A DNA stretch of 64,000 bases from Paracoccus sp. R12_2 (GTDB lineage: Bacteria; Pseudomonadota; Alphaproteobacteria; Rhodobacterales; Rhodobacteraceae). Below are positions 56,522 to 64,000 of the stretch, one piece after another. A program made the translations under genes and the position numbers. The stretch is taken from NCBI RefSeq assembly GCF_017744015.1, contig NZ_JAGHRA010000005.1, positions 62,001 to 126,000 of the forward strand, read 5' to 3'. How positions within the stretch are numbered: the first letter of the stretch is position 1; every line of letters begins with the position of its first letter. Under the pieces are notes generated by a model that was given only the letters and a program-made list of their open reading frames with translations, did not search any database and was not told where the DNA came from.

Positions 56522-57465
56522 TCTCGCGGCGACAGGCGCTGATCGGCGGAACTGCGGCGCTGATGCTGCCGCTTCCAGCGCGTCCGGCTGCGCCTGAATA
56601 CCGGCTAAGCCCGCAGCAGGTCGCGGACGGCGTCTGGCTGATCGAAGGGTCGCGCGACAGCTTTGGTCCCCGGAATGGCGGTGCGATCTGCAATATCGTG
56701 ATGTTGGCCACGCAGGCGGGGGCCATCGTGATCGATACCGGGGGCACAGCGCGGCACGGTGCGGCACTGCGGCGGTTTGCCGATCAGAAGCTGGGCGGCG
56801 TCGCGGCATCGTTCAATACCCACCACCACCCGGATCACTGGTTCGGCAATCAGGCATTTGCCGACCGTCCCATTCATGTCCTGCCCATGACCGCCCGGCT
56901 GCAGGCCGGGAACGCACAGGCGCTGAGCGACGGACTGTATCGCATCCTGGGTGGCTGGATGTCGGGCACCGCGCCGCTGCCGGGTAAGCCGTTGCCCGCC
57001 GATGACGGTTTCGGCGCGGGCGGACGTGATCTTCGGCTGCTTGCGCTGTCGGGGCACAGTCAGGCCGATCTGACGCTGATGGACCGCGCGACGGGGACGT
57101 TGATCGCGGGCGATCTGCTGTTTCTGGATCGTGCGCCCAGCTTTCCTGATGCCGATGCGGACAGGTGGCGGGCGTCGCTGGACCTGCTGGCCGGGCTGCC
57201 CGCGTCGGGCATCGTGCCGGGCCATGGTCCCTTTGCCCGCGACAGCCGGGCGTTCGTGCAGACCCGCGCCTATCTGGACGGGTTCCACGACCGCATGGCG
57301 CGCGCCGCCGATCTGGGCCTTGCCCCGTCCGAGGCGCTGGCCGCCGGTCCGATGCCCGATTTCGCCGGGCTAGGCGCCAATCCCGAGGAATATCGTCGCG
57401 CCGTCATCCAGCGATGGCGCGACTTTGAAGACCAGGCACTGCCATTGATCGGAGGCAGCGTCTGA
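56518..57465 (+). CDS. Quinoprotein relay zinc metallo-hydrolase (MBL fold)
   Basis: 315 residues. A twin-arginine-type signal (ISRRQALIGG) and a metallo-beta-lactamase fold with HHHPDHW (about residues 101-107), SGHSQ (about 178-182), GDLLF and a final PGHGP. Related to SoxH and the quinoprotein relay hydrolases (TIGR04558). It is coupled to the SoxYZ-like carrier and probably acts on it or on a thiol conjugate; the exact reaction is unknown. Confidence 0.83.
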   Translation: MISRRQALIGGTAALMLPLPARPAAPEYRLSPQQVADGVWLIEGSRDSFGPRNGGAICNIVMLATQAGAIVIDTGGTARHGAALRRFADQKLGGVAASFNTHHHPDHWFGNQAFADRPIHVLPMTARLQAGNAQALSDGLYRILGGWMSGTAPLPGKPLPADDGFGAGGRDLRLLALSGHSQADLTLMDRATGTLIAGDLLFLDRAPSFPDADADRWRASLDLLAGLPASGIVPGHGPFARDSRAFVQTRAYLDGFHDRMARAADLGLAPSEALAAGPMPDFAGLGANPEEYRRAVIQRWRDFEDQALPLIGGSV

Positions 57466-57518
57466 CGACGACCGACAACCCGGCAAGCCGCCGGTTCATT
57501 GCGACAGAGGAGGAGAGA

Positions 57519-59390
57519 ATGGCTCGCAAGCCGATCACGATCCCGACCGTCAGCGCGCTGGCGCTGCTGGTGGCGGGAGGACTGGGTGGCGCATTTGCCA
57601 AGGACGTCACGTGGGAGGATATCCTGAACGACCACGAAACTACCGGGGACGTGCTGATGTATGGCATGGGCAACAACGCCCAACGCTATTCGACGCTGAC
57701 CCAGATCAACGCCGAAACCGTCGGCCACCTGCGGCCGGCATGGGCATTTTCCTTTGGCGACGAAAAGCAGCGCGGTCAGGAAACACAGGCCATCGTGCAT
57801 GACGGCGTGATCTATATCACAGGATCCTACAGCCGGGTCTGGGCGCTGGACGCCAAGACCGGCGAAAGGCTGTGGAAGTTCGAGGCGCGCCTGCCCGATG
57901 ATATCCGGCCCTGCTGTGACGTGGTCAACAGGGGCGCCGCGATCTATGGCGACAAGATCTTCTTCGGCGCGCTGGATGCCAGCATCTATGCGCTGGACAG
58001 GAAGACCGGCAAGGTTGTCTGGCGCGAGAAGTTCGCCGATCACAAGGTCGGCTATACCATGACCGGCGCGCCGACCATCGTGAAGGACAAGGAAACCGAC
58101 CGGGTGATGCTGATCCACGGCAGTTCGGGCGATGAATTCGGCGTGGTCGGCAAGCTGTATGCCCGCGATGTCGAGACCGGCGAAGAAATCTGGATGCGGC
58201 CCTTTGTCGAAGGTCACAAGGGCAACCTGGATGGCCAGGAAAGCACCACGACGGGCGATGCCTCGGCCCCAAGCTGGCCTGTGAACGAGGATGGCAGCAA
58301 GGTCGAGGCGTGGCATCACGGCGGCGGCGCGCCCTGGCAATCGGCCAGCTTCGATCCCGAGACCAACACCATCGTCGTCGGCACCGGCAACCCTGCGCCC
58401 TGGAATACATGGGAACGATCGCAGGGCGAGAATTATTGGGATTACGACAGCCTTTACACCTCGGGCCAGGCTTATGTGAACCCGACCGACGGCGAGGTGG
58501 TGGGCTTTTACCAGCACACGCCGAATGACGCCTGGGACTTCTCCGGCAACAACGAGATCATCCTGTTCGACTATACCGACAAGGACGGCAATACCCATCG
58601 CGCGGGGGGGCATGCCGACCGGAACGGGTTCTTCTATGTCACCGACATCGACGCGCTCAGCGAACGCGGCACGGAAATCAACAAGCCGACCGCGCTGCTG
58701 AACGCGTTCCCCTTTGTCGAGGACATCACCTGGGCAGAAGGGATCGATCTGCAAACCGGCCGCCCGATCGAGGTTAAAGGTCAGCGTCCGCCCCTGCCGG
58801 CGGAAGGCGAATCCAAAGGCGCCACGATTCAGGTCACGCCGCCATTCCTTGGCGGCAAGAACTGGAACCCGATGGCATATTCGCGCGATACGGGGCTGTT
58901 CTACATCCCCTCGAACGACTGGACCGAGGATTACTGGACCGAGAACGTGACCTATCAGGCGGGTGCCGCCTATCTGGGTCAGGGTTTCCGCATCAGGCGG
59001 CTGTTTGACGATCATATCGGTGCGTTGCGCGCCTTCGATCCGGCCACCGGCGAGAAGGTCTGGGAACACAAGGAAGAATTCCCGCTTTGGGCCGGCACGC
59101 TGGCCACTGCAGGAAATCTTGTCTTCACAGGCACCTCGGACGGCTATGTCAAGGCGTTCAACGCCCAGGACGGCGCAGAGCTGTGGAAGTTCCAGACGGG
59201 CTCGGGCGTCGTTTCGGTGCCCATCACATGGGAGATGGACGGCAAGCAGTATCTTGGCATCGCCTCGGGCTATGGTGGCGCGGTGCCGCTGTGGGGCGGC
59301 GACATGGCGCAACTGACCACCCAGGTCAGCCAGGGCGGATCGTTCTGGGTCTTCGAGATCCCCGACGAATTGCTGGCCTCGGCCAACTGA
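57519..59390 (+). CDS. exaA: PQQ-dependent alcohol dehydrogenase, ethanol type (ExaA-like)
   Basis: 623 residues, signal peptide (cut after AFA, about residue 27) and an eight-bladed quinoprotein propeller. The vicinal disulfide Cys132-Cys133 (RPCCDV) over PQQ and catalytic Asp340 (AWDFSG) are present. The residue two after the catalytic Asp is Ser342, not Asp, so it looks like a calcium enzyme rather than a lanthanide-type XoxF/PedH. It oxidises ethanol or similar alcohols in the periplasm, reducing the cytochrome encoded upstream. GGAGGAG upstream. Confidence 0.92.
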   Translation: MARKPITIPTVSALALLVAGGLGGAFAKDVTWEDILNDHETTGDVLMYGMGNNAQRYSTLTQINAETVGHLRPAWAFSFGDEKQRGQETQAIVHDGVIYITGSYSRVWALDAKTGERLWKFEARLPDDIRPCCDVVNRGAAIYGDKIFFGALDASIYALDRKTGKVVWREKFADHKVGYTMTGAPTIVKDKETDRVMLIHGSSGDEFGVVGKLYARDVETGEEIWMRPFVEGHKGNLDGQESTTTGDASAPSWPVNEDGSKVEAWHHGGGAPWQSASFDPETNTIVVGTGNPAPWNTWERSQGENYWDYDSLYTSGQAYVNPTDGEVVGFYQHTPNDAWDFSGNNEIILFDYTDKDGNTHRAGGHADRNGFFYVTDIDALSERGTEINKPTALLNAFPFVEDITWAEGIDLQTGRPIEVKGQRPPLPAEGESKGATIQVTPPFLGGKNWNPMAYSRDTGLFYIPSNDWTEDYWTENVTYQAGAAYLGQGFRIRRLFDDHIGALRAFDPATGEKVWEHKEEFPLWAGTLATAGNLVFTGTSDGYVKAFNAQDGAELWKFQTGSGVVSVPITWEMDGKQYLGIASGYGGAVPLWGGDMAQLTTQVSQGGSFWVFEIPDELLASAN

Positions 59391-59455
59391 CACTGCGGAT
59401 CGGCGGGCGAATGCCGTCCGCCGATCCCTTCTTCCCTGCCGAAAGGACGGCTAAC

Positions 59456-60082
59456 ATGTTGCGATTCCTGTTGTCTTTGACCGCGCTGATCGGTGCGGTG
59501 CCCGCGAACGCCCAACAGGCCGGGATCATGGTCGAGGATCACGGCTTTCCGATCATCGTCGATACGATGGACAAGCCCGAAGGACCGCTGGTGATCGACG
59601 GTTGCGAACTTAAACCGGGCGCGGTCTGCCCCGGCGCCGATCTGCGCAACGCGAACCTGTCCGGGCTGGATCTTGGCGGTGCGGATCTTCGCGGGGCCAG
59701 GTTGACACGGGCCGACCTTTCACATGGCTCGATGAAGGGGATCGACCTGTCCGGCGCGGATCTGCGCGGCGCCAATCTCGAGAAATCGCAGCTTCAGGGC
59801 ATGAAGGCGCCAGGCGCGGACCTGACTGGCGCCGATCTGGACTATACCCGCCTTGCCGGCGCCGATTTCAGCGGCGCGAACATGACCGCCGTTTCGATGG
59901 AGGCGTCCTGGGCCCCGAAAGCCCGCTTCGTCGGGGCGACCATCGTCGCCGCGAACCTGTCCGAAGCCAAGTTCTACAATGCCGACCTGGCCGAGGCGCA
60001 TCTGGAATCGAACAATATCCGCTTTGCGATCTGGGAAGGCGTGCATATGGAAAACTGCACCGGATGCCCGTTCGACTGGTGA
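59456..60082 (+). CDS. Secreted pentapeptide-repeat protein
   Basis: 208 residues. Sec signal peptide (cut after ANA at residue 19), a linker, then roughly 15-20 pentapeptide repeats of the A(D/N)LxG type (about residues 55-180), which fold as a right-handed quadrilateral beta-helix. It ends ENCTGCPFDW. Periplasmic; follows the dehydrogenase gene after 65 nt and may belong to its operon. Function unknown. Confidence 0.78.
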   Translation: MLRFLLSLTALIGAVPANAQQAGIMVEDHGFPIIVDTMDKPEGPLVIDGCELKPGAVCPGADLRNANLSGLDLGGADLRGARLTRADLSHGSMKGIDLSGADLRGANLEKSQLQGMKAPGADLTGADLDYTRLAGADFSGANMTAVSMEASWAPKARFVGATIVAANLSEAKFYNADLAEAHLESNNIRFAIWEGVHMENCTGCPFDW

Positions 60083-60477
60083 TCGCGGGCAGTGCGCTTC
60101 TGGCGGCCTTGGCAAGCCCCGCCAGCGCCGCGCCGTTCGCCAAGGCCTTCCAGAACTGCCGGGGCGTCGAGGATGAGGGCACGCGGCTGGCCTGTTTCGA
60201 CGCGCTGCCGGCGCCAGATGCAGAGCCGGAGTTCCGATTTTCCGGCGCTGGCAGCGGACAGACCCCGTTCTTTCGAGTGCGGACGCGTGCCAGGCTGGTG
60301 TTTTCCAGCGACGATGCGATCTTCGTCGCCTATCTGCTGGATCGCGACGGCGCCGTTGTGCAGAACCTGCATCAGGCCGGTGCCGGCGACGGCGAGTTCG
60401 TGATCGACCGGCCCGGACGCTATCGCTTGCAGGTCAATGCATCGGGTGGCTGGCGGGTGGAAATGCAGGAACTCTAG
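60064..60477 (+). CDS. Small periplasmic protein of unknown function
   Basis: 137 residues with a clear signal peptide (cut after ASA, about residue 22). The mature start has the recurrent periplasmic motif C-x(n)-RLACFDALP (about residues 32-48), followed by a beta-rich domain. It overlaps the pentapeptide gene by 19 nt, so expression is linked. Family not recognised. Confidence 0.65.
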   Translation: MPVRLVIAGSALLAALASPASAAPFAKAFQNCRGVEDEGTRLACFDALPAPDAEPEFRFSGAGSGQTPFFRVRTRARLVFSSDDAIFVAYLLDRDGAVVQNLHQAGAGDGEFVIDRPGRYRLQVNASGGWRVEMQEL

Positions 60478-60487
60478 GCCGGAACCC

Positions 60488-62083
60488 TCAGACCATCATT
60501 TCCTTCGTGGCCGACAACGTCAGATCCGGGTGATCGCGTCCGACCCGGTCGATATCCCATTGCAGCCGGGTCAGAAAAACCAGATCCCCGTCATGATCCT
60601 GGGCCATGTGCTGCTTGTTGGCATTGGCGAAGGCCTCGACCTTGTCCGTGGGTCCGGTGACCCAACGCGCGCTGGTGAACTGCGATGCCTCGAAGCGGAC
60701 GGGAATGCCGTATTCCAGTTCGATCCGGCTGGCCAGCACCTCGAATTGCAGGGCGCCGACGACGCCCACGATGAAGCCGGAACCGATCATCGGCTTGAAC
60801 ACCTTGGCCGCGCCTTCCTCGGCGAACTGCATCAGCGCCTTTTCCAGATGCTTGGCCTTCATCGGGTCCGTGGCGCGCACCGATTGCAGCAGTTCGGGCG
60901 CGAAAGACGGGATGCCGGTAAAGCGCAGCGCCTCTCCCTCGGTCAGCGCGTCACCGATCCGCAGCTGTCCGTGATTGGGAATGCCGATGATGTCGCCTGC
61001 CCAGGCTTCTTCGGCAAGCTCGCGGTCGGCGGCCAGAAACAGCACCGGATTGGACACCGCCATGGGTTTCTTCGAACGCACATGGGTCAGTTTCATGCCG
61101 CGTTCGAAATGGCCCGAGGCAAGGCGCACGAAGGCCACCCGGTCGCGATGCTTGGGGTCCATGTTCGCCTGCACCTTGAAGACAAAGCCGGTCACGGCCT
61201 TTTCCTCGGGGGCAATCTCGCGGCCGGATGCATTTTGCGGCTGTGGCTGGGGGCCGAATTCACGGATCCCGCTCATCAACTCGCGCACGCCGAAACTGTT
61301 GATGGCGCTGCCGAACCAGATCGGTGTCAGGTGGCCTTCCAGGAATGACTGGTGATCGAACGCGGGCAGCAATTCACGCGCCATCTCGATCTCTTCGCGC
61401 AGCTGCGTCAACTGGTGCTGCGGCACATGCTCGGCCAGCTTGGGATCGTCCAGCCCGGAAATCCGGATCGATTCGGCGACACGGTTGCGGTCGGCCCGGT
61501 CCATCAGTTCCAGCCGGTCGTTCAGCATGTCATAGCAGCCAAGGAAATCGCGACCCATGCCGATCGGCCAGCTTGCCGGGGCGACGTCGATTGCAAGATT
61601 TTCCTGAATCTCGTCAATAATTTCAAATGTGTCCCGACTTTCCCTGTCCATCTTGTTACAGAATGTCAGGATCGGCAAATCGCGCAGCCGGCAGACTTCG
61701 AAAAGTTTCCTGGTCTGACTTTCCACGCCTTTTGCACCGTCGATCACCATGATCGCCGCATCCACGGCGGTCAGGGTCCGATAAGTATCTTCAGAAAAGT
61801 CACTGTGACCGGGTGTGTCGACCAGATTGAATCGATGCCCGTCGAAATCGAACGACATCGCCGAGGCCGAGACCGAGATCCCGCGATCCTGTTCCATCTT
61901 CATGAAGTCCGAACGGGTTCGGCGCGCCTCGCCCTTGGCACGAACCTGTCCCGCCATCTGGATCGCGCCGCCGTACAGCAGGAATTTCTCGGTCAGCGTG
62001 GTCTTTCCGGCATCGGGATGCGAGATGATCGCAAAGGTCCGGCGGCGGGCGATTTCGGGCGGAAGGTCGGGGCGGTTGCTCAT
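60488..62083 (-). CDS. prfC: Peptide chain release factor 3
   Basis: 531 residues, translational GTPase RF3, which recycles RF1/RF2 after termination. G motifs: HPDAGKTT (about residues 22-29), DTPGHSD and NKMD. Full length with the RF3-specific C-terminus. Start at 62083 gives the usual short N-terminus before the GTPase. Single gene, convergent with the periplasmic protein gene. Confidence 0.96.
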   Translation of the reverse strand: MSNRPDLPPEIARRRTFAIISHPDAGKTTLTEKFLLYGGAIQMAGQVRAKGEARRTRSDFMKMEQDRGISVSASAMSFDFDGHRFNLVDTPGHSDFSEDTYRTLTAVDAAIMVIDGAKGVESQTRKLFEVCRLRDLPILTFCNKMDRESRDTFEIIDEIQENLAIDVAPASWPIGMGRDFLGCYDMLNDRLELMDRADRNRVAESIRISGLDDPKLAEHVPQHQLTQLREEIEMARELLPAFDHQSFLEGHLTPIWFGSAINSFGVRELMSGIREFGPQPQPQNASGREIAPEEKAVTGFVFKVQANMDPKHRDRVAFVRLASGHFERGMKLTHVRSKKPMAVSNPVLFLAADRELAEEAWAGDIIGIPNHGQLRIGDALTEGEALRFTGIPSFAPELLQSVRATDPMKAKHLEKALMQFAEEGAAKVFKPMIGSGFIVGVVGALQFEVLASRIELEYGIPVRFEASQFTSARWVTGPTDKVEAFANANKQHMAQDHDGDLVFLTRLQWDIDRVGRDHPDLTLSATKEMMV

Positions 62084-62345
62084 GCCCGCGCATCTATCGC
62101 GCCGGCGCGCCGGACGCAATTGGCGTCGCGCAGCGAGCGTGGTGAAAGACGATGGCAGAATCTGGCGAATTAAATTGCACTAAATGAAAATCCATATTAA
62201 TTGAATTGCACACTCATAAAAATGGAATATAGTTATCGGCATATCGCCGTTGAGTTTTCCCTGCGTTGATCCGAAACTTGTCGTCGATATTCGCTGCGAC
62301 TGATCGTGCCGCCACCGATTTTGAAACTTGTGCGGTGATCAGGCC
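62084..62345. promoter_or_regulatory. AT-rich divergent promoter region with AATTGCAC repeats
   Basis: 262 bp between prfC and a rightward gene. 62165-62240 is unusually AT-rich for this genome. AATTGCAC occurs twice (62173-62180 and 62204-62211), 31 bp apart, so on the same helical face. A regulator-binding site or a UP-like promoter for one or both genes is likely; no regulator can be named. Confidence 0.45.
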
Positions 62346-63830
62346 ATGAACAAACGGGTTTGTATGCCACTTGATGCAACCTATCAGCAATTGATGCGCA
62401 TGCTTGCCGCGCGTGGTCTGGATTGGACACGGCAGCGCGTCATGGACCTTCCCGATCCGCTGTCGCCGAATCATCCGGCGGCCGCACAGGTGGCGCAATT
62501 GGCGCGGCTTGCACCCGTTCTTTCAGGGCTGCGCGGGCACATGTCCCCGCTGGAAGACATCGCGGCCCGGCGGCTGTGTCCGGTCATGGTGCGCGAAGCA
62601 TCCGAAAGGGGGCTGACCGGCAAGATGACTGCCACACTGCGCGAACTGATCGCGGCAGGCGAACTGGTTTCGGGCGATGATCCGGCCTGGCAGATGGCGC
62701 GGCTTGCGGTGGTGGATGATCCCGAGACCGACCTTGCCGACCGGCTGGCGCTGGCGGTTGAACCCATGCCCGAACTGATGGCCGAGGCCGAAGCCGCGAT
62801 CTGCGCGCAGATCCCCCAAGAGGTGATCTGCGACGCGCGGATCTCGCGGTTTGCGCGGCTGCTGATGCAGGTCTATCGCTTTGGCGCGGCGCGTCCGCCC
62901 TTTGCGGATGCGCGCAGCTTTGGGCACGCCCATGAAAAGGCGCGGCGCTTTGCGGAATGGGCACGGCGGAAGGGGCGCGTTGTGGCCTTGGCCCAGTCGC
63001 TGGTCTGCCTGAGGTTGCTGGACCCCGATCATGACATGGCCGAGGATCTGTCCGAGATCATCTCAAGCCAGCGTCCGGACGGTTCGTTCCCCGAAAAGGT
63101 GGGTTTTTCAACCGCGGATCAGGATCTGCGGACCGGTCTTGAGGCGACGATGATCGTTCTGATCACGTTGCATCTGTGCGCCTATGGCGGGTGGCGACGT
63201 TCCCGCAGGAATGATCCGATACTGCGCCCGCTGACCCGGTCTCGCGACCGTCTTGCAGCCGCGATCGCACCACGCGTTGACGAATGGGTGCGGCGACAGA
63301 GACCGGCCGAGATGCTGGACCTTGCCGCTGCGCTGACGCGCGCGACGGGTGAGAACTGGTTCAATCGATGTGGTCTGACAGGCTATCGACCCGGACAAGC
63401 CGGGCTGACAAGGCTTGCGGGGTCCGTCTTCTGTGATGCGCATGCCGCGCGTCATGCCCGTCAGACGCTGGATCTGGAACAGGATTTTCCGACCGCGTGG
63501 CGCGACGACCCGGAACTGCGATGGCTGAACGGTGCCGCGGTCATGATGCGCCGGGACGATCCTGGTCGGATATGGTCGCGATGGAACGTCGATGATCTGG
63601 CCGTGCAGGGTGGCGTCTTCGACCGTTGCTGCCGTGATGCGTTGATATTTCCGCCGGCCACGCCCGACGCCGCGCTGCGCGGGGTGATCCGGGCGCATGG
63701 CCTGCAGATCTTGCGGATCGCTGAACGCCCCGACTCGGTGAACTTGCAGCAGGCTTCGACTTATCTGCGCCGGGCATGCATGATCGCTCAATTGTTCGAG
63801 CCGGCCCAACGACTGGCGGCTGCCGCCTGA
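62346..63830 (+). CDS. Protein of unknown function, possible alpha/alpha toroid
   Basis: 494 residues, cytoplasmic (no signal peptide or membrane helix), rich in Arg, Ala and Leu and predicted almost entirely helical. The segment IISSQRPDGSFPEKVG near residue 245 resembles the QW-like turns of terpene cyclase or glycosidase-type alpha/alpha barrels, but the catalytic DxDD motif of cyclases is not seen. I do not recognise the family. The start at 62346 is preceded by a weak site; GTG 62328 is an alternative. Upstream AT-rich DNA suggests a regulated single gene. Confidence 0.65.
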   Translation: MNKRVCMPLDATYQQLMRMLAARGLDWTRQRVMDLPDPLSPNHPAAAQVAQLARLAPVLSGLRGHMSPLEDIAARRLCPVMVREASERGLTGKMTATLRELIAAGELVSGDDPAWQMARLAVVDDPETDLADRLALAVEPMPELMAEAEAAICAQIPQEVICDARISRFARLLMQVYRFGAARPPFADARSFGHAHEKARRFAEWARRKGRVVALAQSLVCLRLLDPDHDMAEDLSEIISSQRPDGSFPEKVGFSTADQDLRTGLEATMIVLITLHLCAYGGWRRSRRNDPILRPLTRSRDRLAAAIAPRVDEWVRRQRPAEMLDLAAALTRATGENWFNRCGLTGYRPGQAGLTRLAGSVFCDAHAARHARQTLDLEQDFPTAWRDDPELRWLNGAAVMMRRDDPGRIWSRWNVDDLAVQGGVFDRCCRDALIFPPATPDAALRGVIRAHGLQILRIAERPDSVNLQQASTYLRRACMIAQLFEPAQRLAAAA

Positions 63831-63841
63831 GGCCCAGCCTT

Positions 63842-64000
63842 CAGAACAGGCCTTCCACCTGCCCGTCGCGGTCCAGCATGATCGTTTCCGCTGCCGGGTG
63901 ACGGGGCAGGCCGGGCATGGTCATGATCTCGCCGCAGATTGCGACCACGAAGCCCGCACCGGCGTTCAGGCGCACCTCTCGGACCGGAATGACGTGCCCT
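63842..64000 (-). CDS. fhs: Formate-tetrahydrofolate ligase, C-terminal end
   Basis: Only the last 52 codons are in the window; the gene continues to the right. The peptide [14 protein letters not shown] and [13 protein letters not shown] closely match the conserved C-terminus of Fhs, which makes 10-formyl-THF from formate, ATP and THF. It ends Glu-Gly-Leu-Phe-stop, as is typical. Confidence 0.9.

Overview
The window is high-GC (about two-thirds G+C), almost fully coding DNA from an alphaproteobacterium, most likely Rhodobacterales and plausibly Paracoccus or a close relative. Lineage hints are the class I (archaeal-type) lysyl-tRNA synthetase, DUF1489 and DUF3572 proteins, a PleD-type cyclase, a PQQ alcohol dehydrogenase relay and translationally coupled operons. 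There is no prophage, IS element, CRISPR array or rRNA. It looks like chromosome (or chromid) carrying several metabolic islands next to housekeeping genes.

Region 1 (1-16543) is an erythritol (C4 polyol) locus. A sugar ABC transporter operon (DUF2291 protein, ATPase, permease, and the first codons of a next gene) is read leftwards. eryA, eryB, eryC, an iron-type alcohol dehydrogenase and eryD are read rightwards, and a 567-bp regulatory gap with palindromes separates the two. A second cluster, transketolase // eryR-eryH-eryI-fbp-fba, supplies the isomerases that make D-erythrose 4-phosphate plus the aldolase, phosphatase and transketolase that can carry it into central metabolism. TCACAA repeats lie between tkt and eryR.

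Region 2 (16551-19041) holds a DUF1489 gene, trigger factor with a clear terminator, and a small secreted protein.

Region 3 (19038-31497) is a selenium island. A leftward operon encodes a selenocysteine formate dehydrogenase (fdhA with an in-frame UGA and a SECIS-like hairpin, fdhB, cytochrome b subunit), fdhE, selA and selB. The tRNA-Sec gene lies inside the 3' end of the selB frame. A PhnD/PhnC/PhnE-like ABC transporter, probably for a selenium oxyanion, is divergent from it. selD is not in the window.

Region 4 (31597-44693) is mixed: AmpH-like serine hydrolase, NUDIX, DUF983, PleD-like cyclase, DUF3572, an H-NOX-like protein coupled to a diguanylate cyclase, nadD, a PBP4-type DD-carboxypeptidase, a TerB-like protein, LysRS-I, a large beta-helix protein and a HugZ-like protein.

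Region 5 (44958-53834) is an acetate module: acs, DUF4212, an ActP-like symporter, a cNMP/CBS/DUF294 protein, a small membrane protein, a single-domain response regulator, and a membrane protein joining a degenerate histidine-kinase core to a DEDDh 3'-5' exonuclease.

Region 6 (53810-60477) is a periplasmic PQQ alcohol oxidation module: rhodanese-like protein, cytochrome c, SoxYZ-like carrier, metallo-hydrolase, quinoprotein dehydrogenase and a pentapeptide-repeat protein. It is followed by prfC, an unrecognised 494-residue protein, and the 3' end of fhs at the right edge. Formate dehydrogenase and formate-THF ligase both handle C1 units.
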